From Chamaelirium japonicum (taxonomy: Eukaryota > Streptophyta > Magnoliopsida > Liliales > Melanthiaceae): a stretch of DNA of 64,000 nucleotides. The notes under the pieces were generated by a model, which worked only from the letters and a program-made list of their open reading frames with translations, was not told the origin of the DNA and made no database searches. Positions 30,472-42,453 of the stretch are shown in pieces. Position 1 is the first letter of the stretch. Each line of letters begins with the position of its first letter. The DNA is taken from positions 54,386,879 to 54,450,878 of the forward strand of contig OX393550.1 in NCBI GenBank assembly GCA_947650365.1, given 5' to 3'. Position numbers and translations under genes: made by a program.

Positions 30472-31736
30472 GAAACTACGTCACGACAACTAAAAAGTAG
30501 TAGAAAATAATGTTACTTGGGTCATCGTAGATTCCTACCAATTAATCATAGGTGGCGCTTGTTGAAAAAATCATTTGACGGCAATCCAGATAGAAGACCT
30601 CCATCGAAAAAGTTGTCCAGTGTAGATGTATTGCAGCAGTTACAGCACCTTCCACATGTGACATTCGGAAAAATACCAGGGAAGAAAAGGAAAGGGACAT
30701 CTAGAGAAAAATACATAGGGTGGACAAAGAAAATTATTTTTTTCAAATTGCCATATTGGAGCAGCAATTTGTTGCGGCACAATCTCGACGTTATGCATAT
30801 AGAGAAGAATGTGTGTGAAATTATCCTCGAAACAATAATGAACATAGCAGAAAAAAACAAAGGATAATTTAAGCGCTCGTTTCGACCTGGAAGATATGGG
30901 CGTTAGGAAAAATTTGCACCCAATAAAATCTGTGGATGTGTATAAAGTGTCAGCTGCATACTATACGATGAATACAAAGGAGAAGCATGACTTTTATCAG
31001 TTTGTCATGGACATAAGATTTTCGGACGACTATTCATCGAACATATTCCGTTCTGTCAAGATTGACGAACGGAAGATTTCGGGTCTAAAGAGTTATGATT
31101 GTCATGTGCTATTACAACAACTCATACCTATTGCAGTACTTGACCTCATGCCAGAAAACATATATGAAGCCATAATTGAACTTTGCATTTTCTGTAAGGA
31201 GTTATGCTCGAAAGCATTACGGTTAGACATCCTCAAAAAACTTTAGAACCAAATAGCTCTGACTCTTTGCAAGCTCGAGAGAATATTGTCGCCAGCATTA
31301 TTCGTTATTATGATGCACCTCCCTATTCATCTAGCAGCAGAGGCTAAGCTTGGTGGACCAGTTCAATACAGATGTATGTATTTTATTGAGAGGTGAGTCA
31401 TTTAATAAAGCTATATATTTACGCAATCATCGTTAGTTTATTTTTGTTTTTTACCGTTATATATTGGACGTAAATAATTTAAGTATTTATTTCTCAGGTA
31501 TTTACATACACTCAAGTCATACGTACGGAATAAGGCTCATCCAGAAGGCTCTATTGCCGAAAGGTATATCGCGGAAGAATGTTTAACATTCTATTCAAGG
31601 TATCTTAGTGGTATCGAGACCCGATTCAATCGGCCAGAAAGGAATTTTGATGGAGGTCAGATACACCCTGAAGCAACCTTGTCTATTTTTTCCTCCACCG
31701 ATCGTCCGATAGCTGGAGGTCGCACGTACTTCCTTA
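30472..31736 (+). pseudogene. tnp2-type transposase fragment, old CACTA, upstream part
   Basis: Middle of a plant CACTA transposase. Exon sequence 30472-31392 contains YLGHRRFLP, LPYWSSNLLRHNLDVMHIEK and GLKSYDCHVLLQQL, the tnp2 family signature. An intron lies at 31393-31497 (GTGAGT...CTCAG). The next exon, from 31498, encodes the DUF4218-like YLHTLKSYVRNKAHPEGS and EECLTFYSRYL. It stops at TTA 31734-31736, where the younger CACTA is inserted. Breaks: TAA at 30508, a one-base shift near 30863 and TAG near 31244. The same exon borders occur in the younger copy at 42454-46055. Confidence 0.85.
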
Positions 31737-32290
31737 CACTATAAAAAAAACAGTTATTACCGACGGACAATATTCGTCGGTAATATTAACATTCCGTCGG
31801 TAATATTTTATAGCGACGGAAGATATTTCCGTCGCTGGCTGTCGGGAAAAAAGGCGTCGGGGAAAACAATACGACGGACCAAATATTATCGTCGGTAATA
31901 ATAATTAATACCGACGGTAATATTAAAGCCGTCGGTAATATTTAATCAATTAAAAATTAATATAATAAATTATTACCGACGCAACTTAATAATCCGTCGG
32001 TAATATATAAGCATATTACCGACGGTTATGGTCTATACTGTCGGTAATACTATATATATTACCGACGCATATATATATTGCCCGTCGGTAATAATATATA
32101 TATTACCGACAGATATTATATATCCGTCGGTAATACTATATATATTACCGACGCATATATATGTTGCCCGTCGGTAATATATATAGTATTACCGACGGAT
32201 ATTATATGCCGTCGGCAAATTATTTATAATTTAAAAAAAATAAAAATATTATTACCGATGGAATAATTAATTTTCATCGGTAATAAGTAT
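31737..32290. repeat. Left terminal and subterminal repeats of young CACTA
   Basis: Begins CACTATAAAAAAAACAG. Many direct and inverted copies of ATTACCGACGG / CCGTCGGTAAT follow, the usual binding-site arrangement for CACTA transposase proteins. Confidence 0.85.
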
Positions 32291-32732
32291 TTTTTTTTTA
32301 ATAAATTTACCTAAATAATGTTATTTAATTCCTGTGATTTACAACAATACCACAATATATTACCACAATTTATCAAATATTACCACAATTTATAAAATAT
32401 TACCGCAAATTTTAAAATATTACCTAAATTGATAAAAAATTACAGCAAATTATCAAATATTACCACAGTACCCGGCCGACAATTATAGACAAGAACAAAA
32501 AATAACCACATATTACAAAATAATATTTACACAATCCAGAACTGAGAGATGATACATGCCCTATCTCAACCACCCCCGCCCGCCACCAACGCTGGTGCTC
32601 TCATCGATCCCCTGATGCCGCCCTATCTCAACCACGCCTGCCCACCACCAACGTTGGTGCTCTCATCGATCCCCTGACGCCGCCCTGCTCCTGCAATTAA
32701 CATGTATTTGTTAAAAAAATGGTTTATATCTA
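32291..32732. other. AT-rich spacer and a duplicated GC-rich segment
   Basis: From 32330 to 32470 are repeats of ATATTACCACAATTTAT. From about 32555 to 32690 a GC-rich segment of some 75 bp with CAACGCTGGTGCTCTCATCG is present twice. I see no gene. Confidence 0.6.
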
Positions 32733-35700
32733 TAACTGAGTCTAAGCGTTAAAAAATGATAAGTTAGCGTGTTTCGGTTTTGAAATAGGTTTGGATTCGA
32801 TCGGATCGACATCCGATAATTCGAAGTTGGAATTATTCCGTATTTCGGACTTGCGAGCGGGTTCTAATTGGATATTTGACCAATTTATGCTCCGATTCAC
32901 CGATATAGAGTCTAAGTGTTGGAAAATCATAACTTAGCGTGTTTCGGATATGAAATAAGTTTGGATTCAATCCAATCGTCATCGGATCGGCATCCGATAA
33001 TTCGAACTTGGAATTATTCCATATTTCGGACTTGCGAGCGGGTTCTAATTGGATATTTGACCAATTTACTATTCAATTCACCGATTTAGAGTCTAAGTGT
33101 TGGAAAATCATAAGTTAGCGTATTTCGGATATGAAATAGCTAGGTTTGGATTCGATCGGATCGTCATCGGATCGGCATCCGATAATTCGAACTTGGAATT
33201 ACTCTGTATTTTGGACTTGCGAGCGCGTTCTAATTGGATATTTGACCAATTTACGCTATGATTCACCGATTTAGAGTCTAAGTGTTGGAAAATCATAACT
33301 TAGCGTGTTTCAGATATGAAATAGGTTTGGATTCGATCGGATCGTCATCGGATCGGTATCCGATAATTCGAACTTGGAATTATTCCATATTTCGGACTTG
33401 CGAGCGGGTTCTAATTGGATATTTGACCAATTTACGCTCCGATTCACCGATTTAGAGTCTAAGTGTTGGAAAATCATAAGTTAGCGTGTTTTGGATATGA
33501 AATAGGTTTGGATTCGATCCGATCATCATCGGATCGGTATCCGATAATTCGAACTTGGAATTATTCCGTATTTCGGACTTGCGAGCGGGTTCTAATTGGA
33601 TATTTGACCAATTTACGCTCCGATTCACCGATTTAGAGTCTAAGTGTTGGAAAATCATAAGTTAGCGTGTTTCGGATATGAAATAGGTTTGGATTCGATC
33701 CGATTGTCATCGGATCGGCTTCCGATAATTTGAACTTGGAATTATTCCGTATTTCGGACTTGCGAGCGGATTCTAATTGGATATTTGACCAATTTACGCT
33801 CCGATTCACCGATTTAGAGTCTAAGTGTTGGAAAATCATAACTTAGCGTGTTTCGGATATGAAATAAGTTTGGATTCGATCCGATCGTCATCGGATCGGC
33901 ATCCGATAATTCGAACTTGGAATTATTCCGTATTTCGGATTTGCGAGCGGGTTCTAATTGGATATTTGACCAATTTATGATTCGATTCACCGATTTAGAG
34001 TCTAAGTGTTGGAAAATCATAAGTTACCGCGTTTCGGATATGAAATAGCTAGGTTTGGATTCGATCGTATCGGCATCCGATAATTCGAAGTTGGAATTAT
34101 TCCGTATTTCGGACTTGCGAGCGGGTTCTAATTGAATATTTAACCAATTTACGCTCCGATTCACCGATTTAGAGTCTAAGTGTTGGAAAATCATAAGTTA
34201 GCGTGTTTCGGATATGAAATAGGTTTGGATTCGATCCGATCGTCATCGGATCGGCATCCAATAATTCGAACTTGGAATTATTCCGTATTTCGGACTTGCG
34301 AGCGGGTTCTAATTGGATATTTGACCAATTTACGCTCCGATTCACCGATTTAGAGTCTAAGTGTTGGAAAATCATAACTTAGCGTGTTTCGGATATGAAA
34401 TAGGTTTGGATTCGATCGGATCGTCATCGGATCGGCATCCGATAATTCGGACTTGGAATTATTCCGTATTTCGGACTTGCGAGCAGGTTCTAATTGGATA
34501 TTTGACCAATTTACGCTCCGATTCCCCGATTTAGAGTCTGAGTGTTGGAAAATCATAACTTAGCGTGTTTCGGATATGAAATAGGTTTGGATTCGATCCG
34601 ATCGTCATCGGATCGGCATCCGATAATTCGAACTTGGAATTATTTCATATTTCGGACTTGCGAGCGGGTTCTAATTGGATATTTGACCAATTTACGCTCC
34701 GATTCACCGATTTAGAGTCTAAGTGTTGGAAAATCATAACTTAGCGTGTTTCGGATATGAAATAGGTTTGGATTCGATCCGATCGTCATCGGATCGGCAT
34801 CCGATAATTCGAACTTGGAATTATTCCATATTTCGGACTTGCGAGCGGGTTCTAATTGGATATTTGACCAATTTACGCTCCGATTAACCGATTTAGAGTC
34901 TAAGTGTTGGAAAATCATAACTTAGAGTGTTTCGGATATGAAATAGGTTTGGATTCGATCCGATCGTCATCGGATCGGCATCCGATAATTCGAACTTGGA
35001 ATTATTCCGTATTTCGGACTTGCGAGCGGGTTCTAATTGGATATTTGACCAATTTACGCTCCGATTCCCCGATTTAGAGTCTAAGTGTTGGAAAATCATA
35101 ACTTAGCGTGTTTCGGATATGAAATAGGTTTGGATTCGATCGGATCGTCATCGGATCGGCATCCGATAATTCGAACTTGGAATTATTCCGTATTTCGGAC
35201 TTGCGAGCGGGTTCTAATTGGATATTTGACCAATTTACGCTCCGATTCACCGATTTAGAGTCTAAGTGTTGGAAAATCATAAGTTAGCGTGTTTCGGATA
35301 TGAAATAGGTTTGGATTCGATCCGATCGTCATCGGATCGGCATCCGATAATTCAAACTTGGAATTATTCCGTATTTCGGACTTGCGAGCGGGTTCTAATT
35401 GGATATTTGACCAATTTACGCTCCGATTCACCGATTTAGAGTCTAAGTGTTGGAAAATCATAACTTAGTGTGTTTCGGATATGAAATAGGTTTGGATTCG
35501 ATCCGATCGTCATCGGATCGGCATCCGATAATTCGAAGTTGAAATTATTCCGTATTTCGGACTTGCGAGCGGGTTCTAATTGGATATTTGACCAATTTAC
35601 GCTCCGATTCACCGATTTAGAGTCTAAGTGTTGGAAAATCATAACTTAGCGTGTTTCGGATATGAAATAGGTTTGGATTCGATCCGATCGTCATCGGATC

Positions 35701-38700
35701 GGCATCCGATAATTCGAACTTGGAATTATTCCGTATTTCGGACTTGCGAGCGGGTTCTAATTGGATATTTGACCAATTTACGCTCCGATTCACCGATTTA
35801 GAGTCTAAGTGTTGGAAAATCATAAGTTAGCGTGTTTCGGATGTGAAATAGGTTTGGATTCGATCCGATCGTCATCGGATCGGCATCCGATAATTCGAAC
35901 TTGGAATTATTTCGTATTTCGGACTTGCGAGCGGGTTCTAATTGGATATTTGACCAATTTACGCTCCGATTCACCGATTTAGAGTCTAAGTGTTGGAAAA
36001 TAATAAGTTAGCGTGTTTCGGATATGAAATAGGTTTGGATTCGATCCGATCGTCATCGGATCGGCATCCGATAATTCGAACTTGGAATTATTCCGTATTT
36101 CGGACTTGCGAGCGGGTTATAATTGGCTATTTGACCAATTTACGCTCCGATTCACCGATTTAGAGTCTAAGTGTTGGAAAATCATAAGTTAGCGTGTTTC
36201 GGATATGAAATAGGTTTGGATTCGATCCGATCGTCATCGGATCGGCATCCGATAATTCGAACTTGGAATTATTCCGTATTTCGGACTTGCGAGCGGGTTC
36301 TAATTGGATATTTGACAAATTTACGCTCCGATTCACCGATTTAGAGTCTAAGTGTTGGAAAATCATAACTTAGCGTGATTCGGATATGAAATAAGTTTGG
36401 ATTCGATCCGATCGTCATCGGATCGGCATCCGATAATTATAACTTGGAATTATTCCGTATTTCGGACTTGCGAGCGGGTTCTAATTGGATATTTGACCAA
36501 TTTACGATTCGATTCACCGATTTAGAGTCTAAGTGTTGAAAAATCATAAGTTAGCACGTTTCGGATATGAAATAGCTAGGTTTGGATTCAATCGTATCGG
36601 CATCCGATAATTCGAAGTTGGAATTATTCCGTATTTCGGACTTACGAGTGGGTTCTAATTGGATATTTGACCAATTTACACTCCGATTTACCGGTTTAGA
36701 GTCTAAGTGTTGGAAAATCATAAGTTAGCGTGTTTCGGATATGAAATAGGTTTGGATTCGATCCGATCGTCATCGGATCGGCATCCGATAATTCGAACTT
36801 GGAATTATTCCGTATTTCGGACTTGCGAGCGGGTTCTAATTGGATATTTGACCAATTTACGCTCCGATTCACCGATTTAGAGTCTAAGTGTTGGAAAATC
36901 ATAACTTAGCGTGTTCCGGATATGAAATAGGTTTGGATTCGATCGGATCGTCATCGGATCGGCATCCGATAATTCGAACTTGGAATTATTCCGTATTTCG
37001 GACTTGCGAGCGGGTTCTAATTGGATATTTGACCAATTTACGCTCCGATTCACCGATTTAGAGTCTAAGTGTTGGAAAATCATAAGTTAGCGTGTTTCGG
37101 ATATGAAATAGGTTTGGATTCGATCCGATCGTCATCGGATCGGCATCCGATAATTCGAACTTGGAATTATTTCGTATTTCGGACTTGCGAGCGGGTTCTA
37201 ATTGGATATTTGACCAATTTACGCTCCGATTCACCGATTTAGAGTCTAAGTGTTGGAAAATAATAAGTTAGCGTGTTTCGGATATGAAATAGGTTTGGAT
37301 TCGATCCGATCGTCATCGGATCGGCATCCGATAATTCGAACTTGGAATTATTCCGTATTTCGGACTTGCGAGCGGGTTATAATTGGCTATTTGACCAATT
37401 TACGCTCCGATTCACCGATTTAGAGTCTAAGTGTTGGAAAATCATAAGTTAGCGTGTTTCGGATATGAAATAGGTTTGGATTCGATCCGATCGTCATCGG
37501 ATCGGCATCCGATAATTCGAACTTGGAATTATTCCGTATTTCGGACTTGCGAGCGGGTTCTAATTGGATATTTGACAAATTTACGCTCCGATTCACCGAT
37601 TTAGAGTCTAAGTGTTGGAAAATCATAACTTAGCGTGATTCGGATATGAAATAAGTTTGGATTCGATCCGATCGTCATCGGATCGGCATCCGATAATTCG
37701 AACTTGGAATTATTCCGTATTTCGGACTTGCGAGCGGGTTCTAATTGGATATTTGACCAATTTACGATTCGATTCACCGATTTAGAGTCTAAGTGTTGGA
37801 AAATCATAAGTTAGCGCGTTTCGGATATGAAATAGCTAGGTTTGGATTCAATCGTAGCGGCATCCGATAATTCGAAGTTGGAATTATTCCGTATTTCGGA
37901 CTTACGAGTGGGTTCTAATTGGATATTTGACCAATTTACACTCCGATTTACCGGTTTAGAGTCTAAGTGTTGGAAAATCATAAGTTAGCGTGTTTCGGAT
38001 ATGAAATAGGTTTGGATTCGATCCGATCGTCATCGGATCGGCATCCGATAATTCGAACTTGGAATTATTCCGTATTTCGGACTTGCGAGCGGGTTCTAAT
38101 TGGATATTTGACCAATTTACGCTCCGATTCACCGATCTAGAGTCTAAGTGTTGGAAAATCATAACTTAGCGTGTTCCGGATATGAAATAGGTTTGGATTC
38201 GATCGGATCGTCATCGGATCGGCATCCGATAATTCGAACTTGGAATTATTCCGTATTTCGGACTTGCGAGCGGGTTCTAATTGGATATTTGACCAATTTA
38301 CGCTCCGATTCACCGATTTAGAGTCTAAGTGTTGGAAAATCATAACTTAGCGTGTTTCGGATATGAAATAGGTTTGGATTCGATCCGATCATCATCGGAT
38401 CGGCATCCGATAATTCGAAGTTGGAATTATTCCGTATTTCGGACTTGCGAGCGGGTTCTAATTGGATATTTGACCAATTTACGCTCCGATTCACCGATTT
38501 AGAGTCTAAGTGTTGGAAAATCATAAGTTAGCGTGTTTCGGATATGAAATAGGTTTGGATTCGATCCGCTCATCATCGGATCGGCATCCGATAATTTGAA
38601 CTTGGAATTATTCCGTATTTCGGACTTGCGAGCGGGTTCTAATTGGATATTTGACCAATTTACGCTCTGATTCACCGATTTAGAGTCTAAGTGTTGGAAA

Positions 38701-41503
38701 ATCATAAGTTAGCGTGTTTCGGATATGAAATAGGTTTGGATTCGATCCGATCGTCATCGGATCAGCATTCGATAATTCGAACTTGGAATTATTCCATATT
38801 TCGGACTTGCGAGCGGGTTCTAATTGGATATTTGACCAATTTACGCTCCGATTCACCGATTTAGAGTCTAAATGTTGGAAAATCATAACTTAGCGTGTTT
38901 CGGATATGAAATAGGTTTGGATTCGATCCGATCGTCATCGGATCGGCATCCGATAATTTGAAGTTGGAATTATTCCGTAATTTGAACTTGCGAGCGGGTT
39001 CTAATTGGATATTTGACCAATTTACGCTCCGATTCACCGATTTAGAGTCTAAGTGTTGGAAAATCATAAGTTATCGTGTTTCGGATATGAAATAGGTTTG
39101 GATTCGATCCGATCGTCATCGGATCGGCATCCGAAAATTCGAAGTTGGAATTATTCTGTATTTCGGACTTGCGAGCGGGTTCTAATTGGATATTTGACCA
39201 ATTTACGCTCCGATTCACCGATTTAGAGTCTAAGTATTGGAAAATCATAAGTTAGCGTGTTTCGGATATGAAATAGGTTTGGATTCGATCCGATCGTCAT
39301 CAGATCGGCATCCGATAATTCGAAGTTGGAATTATTCTTTATTCCGAACTTGCGAGCGGGTTCTAATTGGATATTTGACCAATTTACGCTCTGATTCACC
39401 GATTTAGAGTCTAAGTGTTGGAAAATCATAACTTAGCATGTTTCGGATATGAAATAGGTTTGGATTCGATCGGATCATCATCGGATCGGCATCCGATAAT
39501 TTGAACTTGGAATTATTCCGTATTTCGGACTTGCGAGCGGGTTCTAATTGGATATTTGACCAATTTACGCTCCGATTCACCGATTTAGAGTCTAAGTGTT
39601 GGAAAATCATAACTTAGCGTGTTTCGGATATGAAATAGGTTTGGATTCGATCGGATCGTCATCGGATCGGCATCCGATAATTCGAACTTGGAATTATTCC
39701 GTATTTCGGACTTGCGAGCGGGTTCTAATTGGATATTTGACCAATTTACGCTCCGATTCACAGATTTAGAGTCTAAGTGTTGGAAAATCATAACTTAGCG
39801 TGTTTCGGATATGAAATAGGTTTGGATTCGATCCGATCGTCATCGGATCGGCATCCGATAATTCAAACTTGGAATTATTCCGTATTTTGGACTTGCGAGC
39901 AGGTTCTAATTGGATATTTGACCAATTTACGCTCCGATTCACCGATTTAGAGTCTAAGTGTTGGAAAATCATAAGTTAGCGTGTTTCGGATATGAAATAG
40001 GTTTGGATTCGATCCGATCGTCATCGGATCGGCATCCGATAATTCGAAGTTGGAATTATTCCGTATTTCGGACTTGCGAGCGGGTTCTAATTGGATATTT
40101 GACCAATTTACGCTCCGATTCACCGATTTAGAGTCTAAGTGTTGGAAAATCATAACTTAGCGTGTTTCGGATATGAAATAGGTTTGGATTCGATCTGATC
40201 GTCATCGGATCGGCATCCGATAATTCGAACTTGGAATTATTCCGTATTTCGGACTTGCGAGCGGGTTCTAATTGGATATTTGACCAATTTACGCTCCGAT
40301 TCACCGATTTAGAGTCTAAGTGTTGGAAAATCATAAGTTAGCGTGTTTCGGATATGAAATAGGTTTGGATTCGATCCGATCGTCATCGGATCGGCATCCG
40401 ATAAATCGAACTTGGAATTATTCCGTATTTCGGACTTGCGAGCGGGTTCTAATTGGATATTTGACCAATTTACGTTCCGATTCACCGGTTTAGAGTCTAA
40501 GTGTTGGAAAATCATAAGTTAGCGTGTTTCGGATATGAAATAGGTTTGGATACAATCCGATCGTCATCGGATCGGCATCCGATAATTCGAAGGTGGAATT
40601 ATTCCGTATTTCGGACTTGCGAGCGGGTTCTAATTGGATATTTGACCAATTTACGCTCCGATTCACCGATTTAGAGTCTAAGTGTTGGAAAATCATAAGT
40701 TAGCGTGTTTCGGATATGAAATAGGTTTGGATTCGATCCGATCGTCATCGGATCAGCATCCGATAATTCGAACTTGGAATTATTCCGTATTTCGGACTTG
40801 CGAGCGGGTTCTAATTGGATATTTGACCAATTTACGCTCCGATTCACCGATTTAGAGTCTAAGTGTTGGAAAATCATAAGTTAGCGTGTTTCGGATATGA
40901 AATAGGTTTGGATTCGATCCGATCGTCATCGGATCGGCATCCGATAATTTGAACTTGGAATTATTCCGTATTTCGGACTTGCGAGCGGGTTCTAATTGGA
41001 TATTTGACCAATTTACGCTCCGATTCACCGATTTAGAGTCTAAGTGTTGGAAAATCATAAGTTAACGTGTTTCGGATATGAAATAGGTTTGGATTCGATC
41101 CGATCATCATCGGATCGGCATCCGATAATTCGAAGTTAGAATTATTCCGTATTTCAGACTTGCGAGTGGGTTCTAATTGAATATTTGACCAATTTACGCT
41201 CCGATTCACCGATTTAGAGTCTAAGTGTTGGAAAATCATAACTTAGCGTGTTTCGGATATGAAATAGGTTTGGATTCGATCCGATCGTCATCGGATCGGC
41301 ATCCGATAATTCAAACTTGGAATTGTTCCGTATTTCAGACTTGCGAGCGGGTTCTAATTGGATATTTGACCAATTTACGCTCTGATTCACCGATTTAGAG
41401 TCTAAGTGTTGGAAAATCATAAGTTAGCGTGTTTCGGATATGAAATAGGTTTGGATTCGATCCGATCGTCATCGGATCGGCATCCGATAATTCGAACTTG
41501 GAA
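32733..41503 (+). repeat. 181-bp satellite array, direct orientation
   Basis: About 48 head-to-tail monomers of 181 bp, with a few shorter variants. The consensus contains TTAGCGTGTTTCGGATATG, GATCCGATCGTCATCGGATC and GCGAGCGGGTTCTAATTGG. The first three or four monomers are the most diverged and the middle is very homogeneous. Almost every monomer holds an open frame of 68 codons on the minus strand; because 181 is not a multiple of 3, the frame shifts at each unit. Confidence 0.95.
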
Positions 41504-42285
41504 ACACGCTAACTTATGATTTTCCAACACTTAGACTCTAAATCGGTGAATCGGAGCGTAAATTGGTCAAATATCCAATTAGAACTCGCTCGCAAGTCCG
41601 AAATACGGAATAATTCCAACTTCGAATTATCGGATGCCGATCCGATGACGATCCGATCGAATCCAAACCTATTTCATATCCGAAACATGCTAAGTTATGA
41701 TTTTCCAACACTTAGATTCTAAATCGGTGAATCGGAGCGTAAATTGGTCAAATATCCAATTAGAACCCGCTCGCAAGTCCGAAATACAGAATAATTCCAA
41801 GTTCAAATTATCGGATGCCGATCCGATGACGATCGGATCGAATCCAAACCTATTTCATATCCGAAACACGCTAACTTATGATTTTCCAACACTTAGACTC
41901 TAAATCGGTGAATCGGAGCGTAAATTGGTCAAATATCCAATTAGAACCCGCTCGCAAGTCCGAAATACGGAATAATTCCAAGTTCGAATTATCGGATGCC
42001 GATCCGATGACGATCGGATCGAATCCAAACCTATTTCATATCCGAAACACGCTAACTTATGATTTTCCAACACTTAGACTCTAAATCGGTGAATCGGAGT
42101 GTAAATTGGTCAAATATCCAATTAGAACCCGCTCGCAAGTCCGAAATACTGAATAATTCCAACTTCGAATTATCGGATGCCGATCCGATGATGATCGGAT
42201 CGAATCCAAACCTATTTCATATCCGAAACACACTAACTTATGATTTTCCAACTCTTAGACTCTAAATCGGTGAATCGATCGGATC
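41504..42285 (-). repeat. 181-bp satellite array, inverted orientation
   Basis: About 4.3 monomers of the same satellite in reverse orientation. The switch is abrupt at about 41503/41504, inside a monomer (AACTTGGAA joined to ACACGCTAAC). The last monomer decays toward 42285. Confidence 0.95.
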
Positions 42286-42289
42286 GTAA

Positions 42290-42450
42290 ATCGGTGAAAC
42301 GGTATGATTTACATATGAAACGGTATGATTTACATATGAATCGGTGAAACGGTATGATTTACATATGAAACAATATGATATACATATGAAACAATATGAT
42401 TTATATATGAAACAATTTGATTTAAATATGAAACAATTTGATTTACATAC
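42290..42450. repeat. 21-bp minisatellite beside transposase stop codon
   Basis: About seven units like GAAACGGTATGATTTACATAT, drifting to GAAACAATTTGATTTACATA. It separates the satellite from the last transposase exon. Confidence 0.8.
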
Positions 42451-42453
42451 GGT

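Noticed and set aside
32733-42285. Regular array that could be taken for CRISPR
   Set aside because: Units are 181 bp, contiguous, without unique spacers, and lie inside a plant CACTA transposon. It is a satellite.
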